Program-made: the position numbers and the translations under genes
In this document: piece by piece, positions 45,193 to 56,440 of the stretch
How the letters are laid out: each line of letters starts with the position of its first letter
Numbering within the stretch: the stretch's first letter is position 1
The notes under the pieces: model-generated
Told to the model about the DNA's origin: nothing
The model's database searches: none
Seen by the model: only the letters and a program-made list of their open reading frames with translations
Source: Phaseolus vulgaris
Lineage: Eukaryota; Streptophyta; Magnoliopsida; Fabales; Fabaceae
Assembly (NCBI RefSeq): GCF_000499845.2
Contig: NC_023756.2
Span: forward strand, 34,308,763 to 34,372,762
Direction: 5' to 3'
Length of the DNA stretch: 64,000 nt

Positions 45193-47828
45193 TTATAAAG
45201 TAGCAGATGAGGTGGAATTGGTTGAGTCTTCGGCGGGAACGACCTTTCCATCTACCACTTCGTTGTTTAACGACACCATGCTGAGGTCGAGATCAGGGAA
45301 TAGGCATGCGAATTGTTCCCGAGCGGCTTCGAATCCAGCAACCAGAATCTGAGCAGAGCTTAGCTTAAGTTCTTCAATTTGCCCTTGAAGTTCTTCAACC
45401 TGTTTCTTGAGCTCCTTGTTCTGCTGCTCCAGCTCTTCGACCTGTTTTCGGAGTTGTTCGTTGGTCTCTTGAGCATGGAGAAGGTCATCAGCAACCTTCT
45501 TGGATTCCGTTTGAGCTTGGGTCAACTCGGCAGCCATCTTCCCTTTTTCCTTGTTTGCCTCGGTGAGATCAGCCATGGCGTCGTCCCTCGCTTTTTCTAC
45601 TTGCCCAAGTAGCTTCTCGCGATCGATCAACCTTTGCTCCAGTTTTTTTACCTTGGCGGCGTCAGCTTGAATGTGAGCCTCCAGGTCGATCGTCTTGGCG
45701 CGAAGAGGCACGATCTTGCTTTCTAGCTCGACTTTCTCTTGGGCAAGATCATGAATTTTGCGGCGAAGGTCGGTGGCCTCTTGGCGCGCCAATCTGAGCT
45801 CGGTGCTCATCGCGTCTTCTACTCGGGAGTGTTCCATCTTCGCGAGCGTCATATTGGCAGACAACTTCTCCACCTCGAGCCTCATAGTGCTATTGTCGGT
45901 CTTGAGGTTGAAGAGTTCATCTTGAAGCCTCCTGGTGGAGCTCTCCACAGCCCTCGTTATGATCGATGGGATATCCTCTGCTATGTTTTTTAGTTTAGCA
46001 GTCAAAGGTTCCCACATCCTTGTAACCTCGAGGGAAAGGTTTGCGGCTTGAAGAGGCGCCAGGGGGGCTTGTTGAGGGTTCTCGCCGCCACCTTCCTTAG
46101 CAATATTTTCAGTGGTTGCTTCCTGGCGTGGCGACGCAATCGGGGATTCGGTAATTAGGATTGGAGAGGTATGAGCGACCTCATCCCCGATTGGAACGAT
46201 TCCTGCAGCTGAAGTGTTTGAAGGGGGGCCCCCTCCTGCTGACATATGTGGCGTAGAGGCGCTAGGGGGGTCCTCCAAGAAATTTGGCTCTTGGGCCTCA
46301 GCTGCAGGTGGCGCAGTGGCCAATGGAACTGCTTGGACTGGTGATGAAGGGGCTTGTGGTGTTGGCGATGAGGGAGGAGGAGCAGGCGTTGATGGTGGTG
46401 TTGAGGTTGGAAGAGGGGGTTGAGCAGGTGGAGAAGATGGTGCCACCCTCTTCCTTTTCGTGACAAGGCCATCCTCTATGACCTCGTCGTCCTCTTCTTC
46501 CTCCTCTTGGACGATTTGGGGGGCTTTTCGCTTAGGCCTCTTAAGGACCAGTTTCCTGCGCTGGGTGGGTTCCTTGGGCGGTGATCGCCCATGAACGATA
46601 GCCTTCTCGACCGCCGAGTTGGGCACCGTCTGGGAACCAGTCGCCAACCCGTGGTTTCGGGCGAGCGCCTTTAAGTTGGCGAGCATGTTCTTACCCAACA
46701 TGGTGTCTGCATGAAACGAAAGTGCATGAGTTAGCTCAGAGAAGAAAAGGATAAGTGTATGAGGTAATGAAACAGCAAAACAGGTATATGCAGAAAAAGG
46801 TAAAACCAAAGTCTTGTGCGTATCGCACAAGACGCCCAGAAGCAGTATCAGAAGCAATATCAAAACAAGAGTGTAGCGTCCTAACCTATTTGAAATTCTA
46901 ACTGGTCCTCAAAGAATTCGAAGGAGATCAGGGTGGGGGTCAGGAATGTTATGTTGGCATCTGCCACCCTCTTCCAGAATAGACAGAGGTCTCGGTCCAA
47001 AGCTCCCATGCTATCAGGACTTCTGGGCCTCCTGAAGCAGCTCTTGGACTCCTTTTTCCCCTTGTCCACCCAGTACAAGGGGAAGCCGTCGAGAAGGGAA
47101 GTGTCTTTATCGTTTGCGCGTACTTGGATGAACTTCCCCTTCCAGTCCTTGTACGATTGCTGGAAGATGGTGAAAATGGACCTCCCAGCAATGGCATTCA
47201 GGCTGACCCACAGGCGGTCGCCTGGGTGCTTGGCCTCAAAAAGAAACAAAAACACGTCCACCGACGCGGGCAACCCCAGGTGGTCGCACGTGATTTGAAA
47301 GGCTCGAACAAACGCCCAGCTGTTGGGGTGAAGCTGGGCGGCAGCGATGTTGAGCTCGGTCAAGAGTTCCCTCTCGAATCGGGTAAGAGGGAACCTGAGT
47401 TTGACCTTCTTGAAGAAAGTTGTGTAGACAAAGCAGAAGGGCCCGTCGGCGCTTACTTTGTCATCGGCACACACTGACAGAGCGGCGGGGCAAGGCAGCA
47501 CCATCATCCTCTCGTCGTGCTCCTTGTGAAATGACTGATAGGCCTCGTCCCCCTTAGTCAAGCGCAGAACTGCTCCCGCAGTGTCCACCGACGAGGTCTC
47601 CTTTAGAAGGGTTGGGTTAGCCCAGGGGTATAGAATTTTGAAGTCTGGCAGAGGGGCGGGGGCTCCTCCAGCGTTAGATGGAGTCGCCTGAGCCAGGGCA
47701 GTTTGGGAAGATGCAGGCCTCTCAGCCTGCGAAGAGGAAGCACCACGAACTCGTGTTGGGTCGTGTGCTTGTGAAGAAGGGTTTCGTGCTGAAGGAGGGG
47801 GGTTCGGGGTGATCTTGGTGCGAGTCAT
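45193..47828 (-). CDS. Spliced antisense gene of element A (PF04195-like plus coiled coil)
   Basis: Two minus-strand exons: 47828-46886 and 46706-45193, with an intron 46885-46707 (179 bp, ATAG/GTTAGG..TTTCATGCAG/ACACC). Splicing restores one 818-codon frame; unspliced, exon 1 would stop three codons into the intron. The start is MTRTKITPNPPPS; an upstream acceptor (CTTCCTTTGCAG) suggests a 5' UTR intron. Residues ~1-85 are Pro/Ser-rich. Residues ~90-300 resemble the 'putative gypsy type transposon' domain (RFERELLTELNIAAAQLHPN, WVSLNAIAGRSIFT, YKDWKGKFIQVR). Then come a basic KRPKRKAP, acidic and Pro-rich linkers, and a coiled coil of about 230 residues. The role is unknown. Extra antisense ORFs are known in Tat elements. 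Confidence 0.82.
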
Positions 47829-48425
47829 GGTAGCAACTGCAAAGGAAGAAGAAAGAAAAAAAATAATCAGGAGGGTTACAGAGGCTGACTCGATCACAGA
47901 AGGAAGGTGAAAAAACGAACGAATGTATGTTCGTCGCGACGATCGACAAAGCCCTAAGTTACGCAGAAGGAGAAATGGAAAAACAACCCACAGCGTATGC
48001 ACCAGGCAGTTACAGGATGATGCAAATCGGTGAAAATGCAAGGAAACCCAGCAGATGAAGGAAAGTAGTTACCTTTCGATGATCAGGAAGACGGTGAAGG
48101 AAGGTGGTGATCTAGGGCGTTGAAGAGCGTCGAGAGTTTTCGCAGAGGGAAGTGAGAGCGTTTGCAAGCACGAAGAAGGTGATGGAACAGTGGAGCGTAA
48201 TGGGTTTAAGGGTTTTCGAAATAAGTTAGGAAGCGCTAACGGCAGATGAAGAGAGCCGTTGATGAAGCCACGTGTCAAACGATGGGTGAAGGGTTTGGTG
48301 GAGCGTCAGAGCAGCAGAAAGTACAATCGCTTGGAATTCTGCGTCAGTGCCACGTAGATCGGTGTTAACGAAGGCTCTTTCAGTCTTTTCGCTAGACAAG
48401 TCTTCGCTTAAGACTGGGGGGCTTG
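47829..48425 (-). other. Antisense gene 5' region and polypurine tract of A
   Basis: The minus strand should hold the promoter and 5' UTR of the antisense gene; an intron acceptor lies at 47837-47848, but no TATA box is clear. On the plus strand, AAGACTGGGGGGCTTG (48410-48425) abuts the LTR and is the likely polypurine primer. Confidence 0.5.
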
Positions 48426-49203
48426 TGTACCGCCCTGGTGGTCGGGTGTGATGACGTGGCACCCTGCTACAGTGTAGGCGTGTTGACAAGGCGCCAGGTT
48501 GGCAGATAGGAAGGAAGTCGGGAGGCACGTGTAGTCGCCGATTGTTAAGTTGGCATGTTCCGATTTCCAGTTTACCAGAATAGGCGATCGCCAGGTTGAA
48601 GATGAAGTCGCCAGATGTAGACTCAGGCGACCAAGCAGTCGGAGATCGCCAGAACAAGCACATCGCCGAAGACGAAGGAGAAGCAGATTATGAAGGCGGC
48701 CGGCGAGACCACAGGGAAGGTGTATGAAGGCCCTAACTCGCCAGTTTCAGTAGAGATCGCACTCCTAAGTTTGCTATGCACTGGGTAGTACCATGCATAC
48801 GTAACTTAGCCAAAATGAGAGTAGAAGCAGCGCCAAGTCAGGGGGCCTCCAGATGATGGCACGTGTACGGTTGGATGCGGGCCATGTGTCCAAGTCTGCA
48901 ACTGCCAGGAGAGAGAAAGTCATCAGGTATATAAGAGCTCTTAACAAACTTTCTGAGGTACGCACATTCAGTTCATACACTTTACGCTTGCGAGTGAGAG
49001 AGGATTTGCACGGTTCTCGTTCTTAGTATTTGGTGATACCGTCACTGACTTGAGGGTTGGAGTGCGATCGGCCGCAGCGGTGCCGTATCGTTTCTTTGCA
49101 GGTTCTTGAGATAGATCTCGAAGAGGAACGGAGGTGAGAAGCGGTGCGCACGTCGATCCTTTGACGAGGCATTCTCCAGCGCTCCGGTCAACAGGCAGGA
49201 TCA
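48426..49203 (+). repeat. 3' LTR of element A, intact
   Basis: 778 bp, TGTACCGCCCTGG..AGGCAGGATCA, TATA box at 48928-48935. It is joined at 49204 directly to the middle of an LTR of element C. Confidence 0.92.
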
Positions 49204-50069
49204 GTATCTTTTGTATAAAAAGTAGAATGTTTAAATATATAGTTTTTAGGAAGGTGTTTAGAGGGAAACATTAGATACCTCTTTTGTAAAGCATCTTTAG
49301 GCATTAGTTTAGAATTTTCTAGAAGGTGACTCTTCATGTCTTACTATAGGCGTTAGAAGTGAGTAACATGAAAGGACTTTTTGGTTAGCTTGTGGTGCAA
49401 GCTTTGTAAGCTTCATGACCGGTCCTTGCCCCCTATAAAAGGAGGGCTTAGGTCCTTCAAATAATAGAATTGATTTTTGAAGTAATGAAACTCTCCCAAA
49501 TTGGTGATTGAGTGAGTGAGAATTGTCTTCTCCTCTTCCTAGTCTCATCTTCAGTGCCTTGGTTCCTCAAGTGGCGGCAATTCGCACTTATCTTGGAGCA
49601 ATCACACTTCAAGTGACGTGTTCATCAACCAAGTTCTTCAACCACATAAGTCTTCTCTCTTTTCCATCCTTTTCTTTCATCTCCATGTCCATATGAACTC
49701 TTAAAACATGTTTTAGGTCCTTTCTTGCATTTCTATTCGGTTCTTTAGCTTTGTTTCTTGTTTTGTTCGGTTCATCTTCTTCTTTGCTGAGTTTAATCGG
49801 TTAATCTTCCTTCTTTCTTGCTTTTGTTCGGTGCATTTCAACTGTTAAGCATTTTAATCGGTTCATTTGAATTCTTATGCATTTTAATCGGTTCAATTGA
49901 CAAGAAATGGACTTCCATATGAGTTTTGGTGTGGTGGCTCATGTTTTGGTGAGTTCTTGAATTAAGAACATTGATCCAATTCTAGAAAAGTGCCTATTCC
50001 CTTTACAACTGAAGTTGATTCCATAAAATGTCAGAGAATCATCTACATTTTGCTATTGGAATCATATCA
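49204..50069 (+). repeat. 5' LTR of element C, left end missing
   Basis: 866 bp, equivalent to the 3' LTR from 58103 on; ends GGAATCATATCA. TATA-like CTATAAAAGG near 49432. It carries a 61-bp segment, between two TTTGTTCGG copies at 49762 and 49823, that is absent from the 3' LTR. Confidence 0.9.
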
Positions 50070-51296
50070 TGTGGTATCTAGAGTTTAGGTTTCTTCTTGG
50101 TTGTGTTTTGAGTTGTTTGTAGGCTCTTTAATTCAAGCACTATCTATTCTTGTTGTTTCCTTTCTGTTTTTAGGTTATTTTTGAGTTTTCTTGCTGTTTT
50201 CTTTTTGATATTACATTGTGTTTGTGTCATTTTAATTTTTGAATCCTTATAAGTTTTGTCATAGTCATGTTTTTCCAAGAATGTTATCAATTCTTTGTGG
50301 TACTTTTGTTGGGATTTTTTGTTTCTTGATTTTGTGTGGTGCAGTTTTCTGAGTTTGTTTCTTGATCCTTTGATGCATTTTCTTTTTAGTATTGAGTTCA
50401 TACTTGTATTTTAGACCTATACAAGTTCTTAAACATCATTTCTATTATGTCTTTGCTAGTTCTTAATTCTGTTTTTCATTCCTGTTAGGATTCCTCTGTT
50501 TTTCTGAAAACGTGCTAACTGTTTCGATTTATTGCAATTGATTTGCTTACTGGAAATTTCTGAAATTCTAAATTTGATTTCGTCAAAGTGTTATAAAAAA
50601 ATTAGAAAAAAGAAGTACTTCAAAATTCAAAGTACAAAAAAAATGTTAAATGAAATACAAACAGTGTGTAATTCTGCCGAAAAAAATACGATAATCTGGC
50701 AGTGATTTTAGAAAATTTATCACAATTAATTGGCTTACTTTTTTTGAGTAATTCCAGTGCCATTATTGAGATAAGATCTTGAACTTTCTGTGGTTACAAT
50801 TTCATAATCCAGTTCGCTTTATATCATTCCAGATAAATCTGTAAACATTACGCACAGTTTGCACAATTTTTTTTTCCAGTAGTTTTGTTTTTGTTTTTCT
50901 TCATCTACTCTAGTGCTTTTCTTTAGGTCTCTATTGTGTGCCTTTTTTTTTCATTGAGTACCTTATTTTCTTGCTTGCCTTTTATTCACTAATCTTTGAG
51001 TTTGTCATATATTTTGTATTCCTTTTGTTATAGCCTTTTCTTGTTTATACCTTTTCTTGTTTGTCTTTCATTGATTCTTTGGTTTTGTGGTGTTTAGCTT
51101 TGAGATTGTGTGCTATTGCTTTGACATCTTTCATTTGAGGTTACTAAAGGCCTCAAGATCAGATTGGTAAAAGGAAGTATTCTTTCTTTGGAGTGCTTTG
51201 AGTGACTCCTATCTTCGGCATTTTGCTCTAGTTGTTGTTGCTAACTTTGTTTTTTCTTAACATTGTTTGTTCTTGTCTTTGTTGTTTTCTTTTCTA
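50070..51296 (+). other. Primer binding site and long leader of element C
   Basis: TGGTATCTAGAG at 50072-50083 is a tRNA-Met type primer site. The following 1.2 kb is T-rich and without significant frames, as expected for an untranslated leader. Confidence 0.75.
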
Positions 51297-54200
51297 ATGG
51301 ATACCTATTCAAGTGCTGAATCTTCAAAGCCACGCTCCACTCATAGAGCTTATGTTCTTAATGAATTTGATGGAAACCAAGTAGAGGACGCCCAAGCCCA
51401 TGACGCCCAAGCCCAAGAAGGGGCCCAAGCCCAAAGAATCACTAGGAGCATGGCAAGAGCTTTGGGACAAGAGTATCAAAAGATGACTCTTCTTATTTCT
51501 ATTGTATAGAGTAGGGGTGCGGATATTAAATAAATAGGTGTGAATGTATTAGAGAGAGTCACATTGTCCATGTGACTTAATAGGGGGGTGTAGGTGTCAT
51601 ATAGGAGGTGCCAAAACTAGGAAGGAAGTCACACCTTCCTCATGCTCTAGTTGGCGCCATTTTAGTGTCATCTAGGGGGAATTTGAATTTGATTTAGCTT
51701 CTCATTTCAGCACCTCTTAGGCTATAAATAAGGTGCTTGCCTTTGTAAATTTCAGAATTGGAAATTGGATATAGAGAAACTCTACTCAAATTGAGAGAGA
51801 ATTGTGAGTTTTGGTTTCTCCTTCTTCCATAGCCTTATCTTGTGTGCCATTGGAGAGCTTCAAGTGGCGGCTTCCTTTCACTTATCTTGGAACAAGACCT
51901 CCAAGTGGCGTGATGCAGTTCCAATTCCAGTCCAACCGAGCTTCATTCCATAAGTTTTCATTCCTTTCATCTCCAATTTCAATTTCATTCGGTAGTTAGC
52001 TTCTCTTTAGTGTTCTTCATCTTTTCAACTGATTGGTTTTGTGTTCCTTGTGCTGTTCTTCATTTTCGGTTCGGTACCTTTCTGTTTTAATTCAATTGTG
52101 TTTAATATCTTGTTCTATGGATGTTCACAAGGAGATAGCACTCTTATTGAGTTTGGATCATCATTTTGGAAGGCTATGTCTCCATTGATGACTCCTTAAG
52201 CTTCCTTGATTCCATTTCTGTTTTCAGCTTGTTGTCTTGTTGATGTATTTTCGTTTTTCATTGTTTAAGCACTCTTTGATCCTTGAATTGTTGTTTTCAT
52301 TCTCATATAATGTTGTGTTTAAGAGTTTAAAAGTGTCTATGTTCAATCCAACTCATATCAGAATTGAAAGAAGCAAGGAAGGCTCTTGCTCAAAAGGATG
52401 AAGAATTGCAAAGATTAGAAGTACGTTTGGCCAAGATTGAATTGCAGCAAGAAGGAGTTGTCCATTCTTTGCATGAGAGGCAACCTTCTCCTAGGCATTC
52501 TTCGAAAGGTTCTGCATCTGCTCACAACTATAGAGATGATCCTAGACGGAGGAGGCATTATCATCATTCCAATGAAAGAAATCATCACCGTGACCAAAGA
52601 CCTCACCATGAGTCCAGACCTCAAGTTGCTTTTGTCAAAGTTCCTAGTTTTAATGGGGATAGTGATCCTAATGTATATCTAGATTGGGAGGCTAAATGTG
52701 AACAAATCTTTAACACCTATGAGGTTGAGGAGGACCAAAAGGTGAAGATAGCCACCCTAGAATTTGTTGATTATGCCATGAAATGGTGGCATAGCTATGT
52801 AACGGACATTTGCTATAACAAGAGACCTCCCGTGGTCTCTTGGAACAATTTGGTTGAGTGTATGCGCTTTAGGTTTGTACCACCACACTTTAGGAAAGAC
52901 CTCATGTTGAAGCTCCAACGGTTTCAACAAGGCACGCTAAGTGTGGATACATATTTCAAGGAATTGGAAACGCTTTTGCTTAAGGTTAATTTGAGAGAGA
53001 GTGAGGAAGCCTTGATAGCTAGGTTTGTAAGTGGTCTAAGGAGGGATATTCAAGATGTTGTTGAGCTTCAAGAGTATTCATCTTTGGGATCTTTGGTTCA
53101 TCTTGCAATGAAGGTTGAGGCCCAAATTGCTAAAAGACATGCTTTTAAAAATTCTCCCAATGATGGTTACTACAACAACTCTTGGAAAAATAGAAAATCT
53201 TTTTCCAAAAACCATTCTAAAGAGTCTTCTTTCAAACCTAAGGAATCTAGGCCTTCGAATTCTAATCCTAAATCTCCAATCAAATCGTCTAGTAAGAAAT
53301 GCTTTAAGTGTATGGGTTATGGTCACATTGCGGCTAATTATCCTTCTAAAAGGAATATGTTTGTGCATAATGGCATTGTAGTTAGTGAGCATGATTCGGA
53401 TTCACCTAAGCATTCTTCACATTCTAGATCTTCTAGTGAGCATGAGAGTGAGAGTCCACTTGAAGGAGATTTGTTGGTTGTGAGAAGACTTCTTGGACAA
53501 GTTTTACAACCTTTTGATGAAAGTCAAAGGGAAAATATTTTTCATACAAGATGTCTTATTCAAAACAACATTTGTTCTTTAATAATGGATGGTGGTAGTT
53601 GTGCTAATGTGGCTAGTACAAGAGTAGTAGATAAGCTTGGATTGCCTACTATCTCTCATACAAAACCCTATAAATTGCAATGGCTATGTGAAGTGGGCGA
53701 AATCATTGTGAATAAGCAAGTCCTCATTCCTTTCTCTATTGGAAAATACAAGGATGAGGTCTTATGTGATGTTGTGCCCATGGAAGCTACACATGTTCTT
53801 TTGGGAAGGCCTTGGCAATATGATAGAAAAGTTTTTCATGATGGCTTTACCAATAAACTATCTTTTGATTTCCATGGTCACAAGGTCATTTTGAAATCTC
53901 TCTCTCCAAGAGAAGTCCATGAGGACCAAATTCTTATGAAGAAAAAGAGAGAGAGTTAAAAAGTAAAGAGTCCTAAGCCTATGCTTCTTATTTCTAGGCA
54001 TGAGGTCCAAAGGGATATAGTGGCTCACAATCCTATCTTCTTAGCTATTCCTAGACCTCTTAAGTTAGAACCACTTGTAGATAGTCCTCATTGTTTGGAT
54101 AATTTGGTAAAGGAGTTTCATGATGTGTTTCAAGATCCTCCAAAAGGCCTTCCACCTTTGAGAGGGATTGAGCACCAAATTGATTTAATTCCAGGATCTT

Positions 54201-56440
54201 CTTTACCCAATCGTCCGGCCTATAGGACCAATCCAAGTGAGACTAGGGAAATTCGCCAACAAATTGAGGAATTAATTGCTAAAGGTTGGGTTCAAGATAG
54301 CATGAGCCCTTGTGTTATGCCTATTATACTTGTCCCTAAAAAAGATGGCACATGGAGGATGTGTTCGGATTGTAGGGCTATAAATAACATTACAATTAAG
54401 TATAGGCATCCCATACCTAGGCTTGATGATTTGTTGGATGAATTGCATGGTTCCAAATTTTTTACAAAGATTGATCTTAAAAGCGGCTACAATCAAATCT
54501 GTATAAAACCGGGTGATGAATGGAAGACGGCCTTTAAGACCAACTTTGGTTTATATGAGTGGTTGGTTATGCCATTTGGTTTAACTAATGCTCCAAGTAC
54601 TTTCATGCGCCTCATGCATCATGTTTTAAGATCATTCATTGGCAAGTTTGTTGTTGTTTATTTTGATGATATACTCATTTATAGCTTGTCTTTGTGTGAC
54701 CATAAGATGCATGTTAGACAAGTCTTGGAAACCCTTAGGAAAGAACATTTGTATGCTAACCTTGCTAAATGTATGTTTGCACTTGATCATATAGAATTCC
54801 TAGGGTTTGTTGTGAGTAAAAAAGGGGTCCATGTAGATCAATCTAAGGCAGTGGCCATTCAAAATTGGCCAACGCCTACCAATGCGAATGATGTCCGAAG
54901 TTTCCATGGTCTTGCTTCTTTTTATAGAAGATTTGTACCCAACTTCGGTACCATAGCTGCACCTCTCAATGATATAGTAAAAAAGGATGTGGTTTTTAAA
55001 TGGGGAGAAGCACAACAACATGCTTTTGATGTTTTAAAAGAAAAATTGACTAATGCTCCCATTTTAGCCCTTCCTAATTTTGCTAAAACATTTGAGATTG
55101 AATGTGATGCTTCAAGTATAGGCATTGGGGCTGTTCTCCTTCAAGAGGGCCACCCCATAGCTTATTTTAGTGAGAAATTGAAAGGAAGTCATCTCAACTA
55201 TTCCACTTATGATAAGGAATTATATGCACTTGTTAGAGCTTTGTTTACTTGGCAACATTATCTTTTTCCTAAAGAGTTTGTGATTCATAGTGATCATGAA
55301 TCTCTTAAATATTTGAAAAGCCAAAACAAACTTAACAAGAGGCATGCTAAGTGGGTGGAATTCCTTGAGCAATTTCCTTATGTGATCAAGCATAAGCAAG
55401 GCAAAAATAATGTTGTGGCCGATGCACTTTCTAGACGCTATGCCTTGCTCAATCTTCTGGGTTCTCAATTTCTTGGCTTTGATAACATTAAGGATCTTTA
55501 TCATGATGACTTTGATTTTTCTCTTATCTATCAAGAGTGTATCAAAGGTGGACACAAAGATTTTTTTATACAAGATGGCTTTCTTTTTAAAGCAAAACGT
55601 CTTTGTGTTCCCCAAAGCTCCATTAGATTATCTCTTGTTAGAGAAGCACATGAGGGAGGATTAATGGGCCATTTTGGGGTTGCAAAAACTTTGGATGTGT
55701 TACATGAACATTTCTTTTGGCCTCATATGCATAAACATGTTCATAGTTTGTGTGAAAAATGCATAGCTTGCCGTAAAGCTAAATCTAGATTGCATCCCCA
55801 TGGTTTATATACTCCTCTTCCTATCCCTTCAATGCCTTGGGTTGACATTTCTATGGATTTCATCTTAGGATTACCCAAGACATCTAAGGGAAAGGATTCC
55901 ATTTTTGTGGTAGTGGATCGTTTTTCAAAGATCGCTCACTTTATTCCTTGCCACAAAGTGGATGATGCATGTCATATTGCAAACCTCTTCTTTCAAGAAG
56001 TGGTTCGTTTACATGGTATTCCTAGAACTATTGTGTCCGATAGAGATTCCAAGTTCTTGAGTCACTTTTGGAAGACCTTGTGGGGTAAGCTTGGTACTAA
56101 ACTTTTATTTTCTACCACTTGTCACCCACAAACCGATGGTTAAACCGAAGTGGTAAATAGAACTTTGGGACAAATGTTGAGATGCTTTATTTCTGGGAAT
56201 CCTAGAGTTTGGAAGAATTTACTACCACATGTTGAATTTGCTTATAATCGTGTAGTAAATTCTACCACTTCACATTCTCCTTTTGAGGTTGTCTATGGGT
56301 TTAATCCCTTAACACCTCTTGATCTTCTTCCTATTCCCATACTTGATGATGTCTTGTGCAAAGATGGTAATGACAAAGCTTCTTTTATTAAAAAATTTCA
56401 TAAAGACATCAAGTTGAGAATTGAGAAGAAGGTTGGCAAG
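51297..56440 (+). pseudogene. CRM-like gag-pol of element C, two stops, one LTR insertion
   Basis: Gag starts MDTYSSAESSK, is interrupted by a solo LTR (51368-52360 plus duplicated GAATT) and continues in frame at 52366 (..NE/LKEARKALAQ). The gag core is FVKVPSFNGDSDPNVYLDWE; the zinc knuckle CFKCMGYGHIAANY has lost its last Cys. A TAA at 53957 separates gag from pol, which stay in the same frame. The protease region has IMDGGSCAN (near 53585). RT has [10 protein letters not shown] (near 54660), followed by RNase H and integrase with an HHCC finger, DISMDFI and [12 protein letters not shown] at 56141 (CAA expected) falls two codons before the catalytic Glu. The frame runs on to 56440. Confidence 0.88.
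51368..52360 (+). repeat. Solo LTR of a CRM-like relative, in gag of element C
   Basis: 993 bp, TGATGGAAACC..CTCATATCA, with a perfect 5-bp target duplication GAATT (51363-51367 and 52361-52365). Removing it with one GAATT restores the gag frame. Its first 140 bp encode a polyprotein-like tail with AQAQ repeats, RITRSMARAL and a hydrophobic end before a TAG near 51509. TATA-like CTATAAATAAGG near 51722. Confidence 0.93.

Larger units (their letters stand above)
37602..49203 (+). mobile_element. Tat-lineage gypsy element A, nearly complete
   Basis: A truncated 5' LTR (37602-37914), a primer site of the tRNA-Arg type, an intact gag-pol (38317-43770), a tandem-repeat block, a spliced antisense gene (45193-47828), a polypurine tract and an intact 3' LTR (48426-49203). 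Six differences over the 312 bp shared by the LTRs suggest a fairly recent insertion. The left 465 bp of the 5' LTR are missing, so no target duplication can be checked. The 3' LTR is followed immediately by truncated element C. Confidence 0.93.

Noticed and set aside
45379..46423. Plus-strand frames of 69-84 codons rich in Leu or Gly/Val
   Set aside because: They are the reverse of the coiled-coil and Pro-rich parts of the antisense gene.
51267..51509. 80-codon frame considered as a small independent gene
   Set aside because: It is a fusion: the first 24 codons are gag of element C, the rest is the polyprotein tail encoded in the inserted solo LTR.
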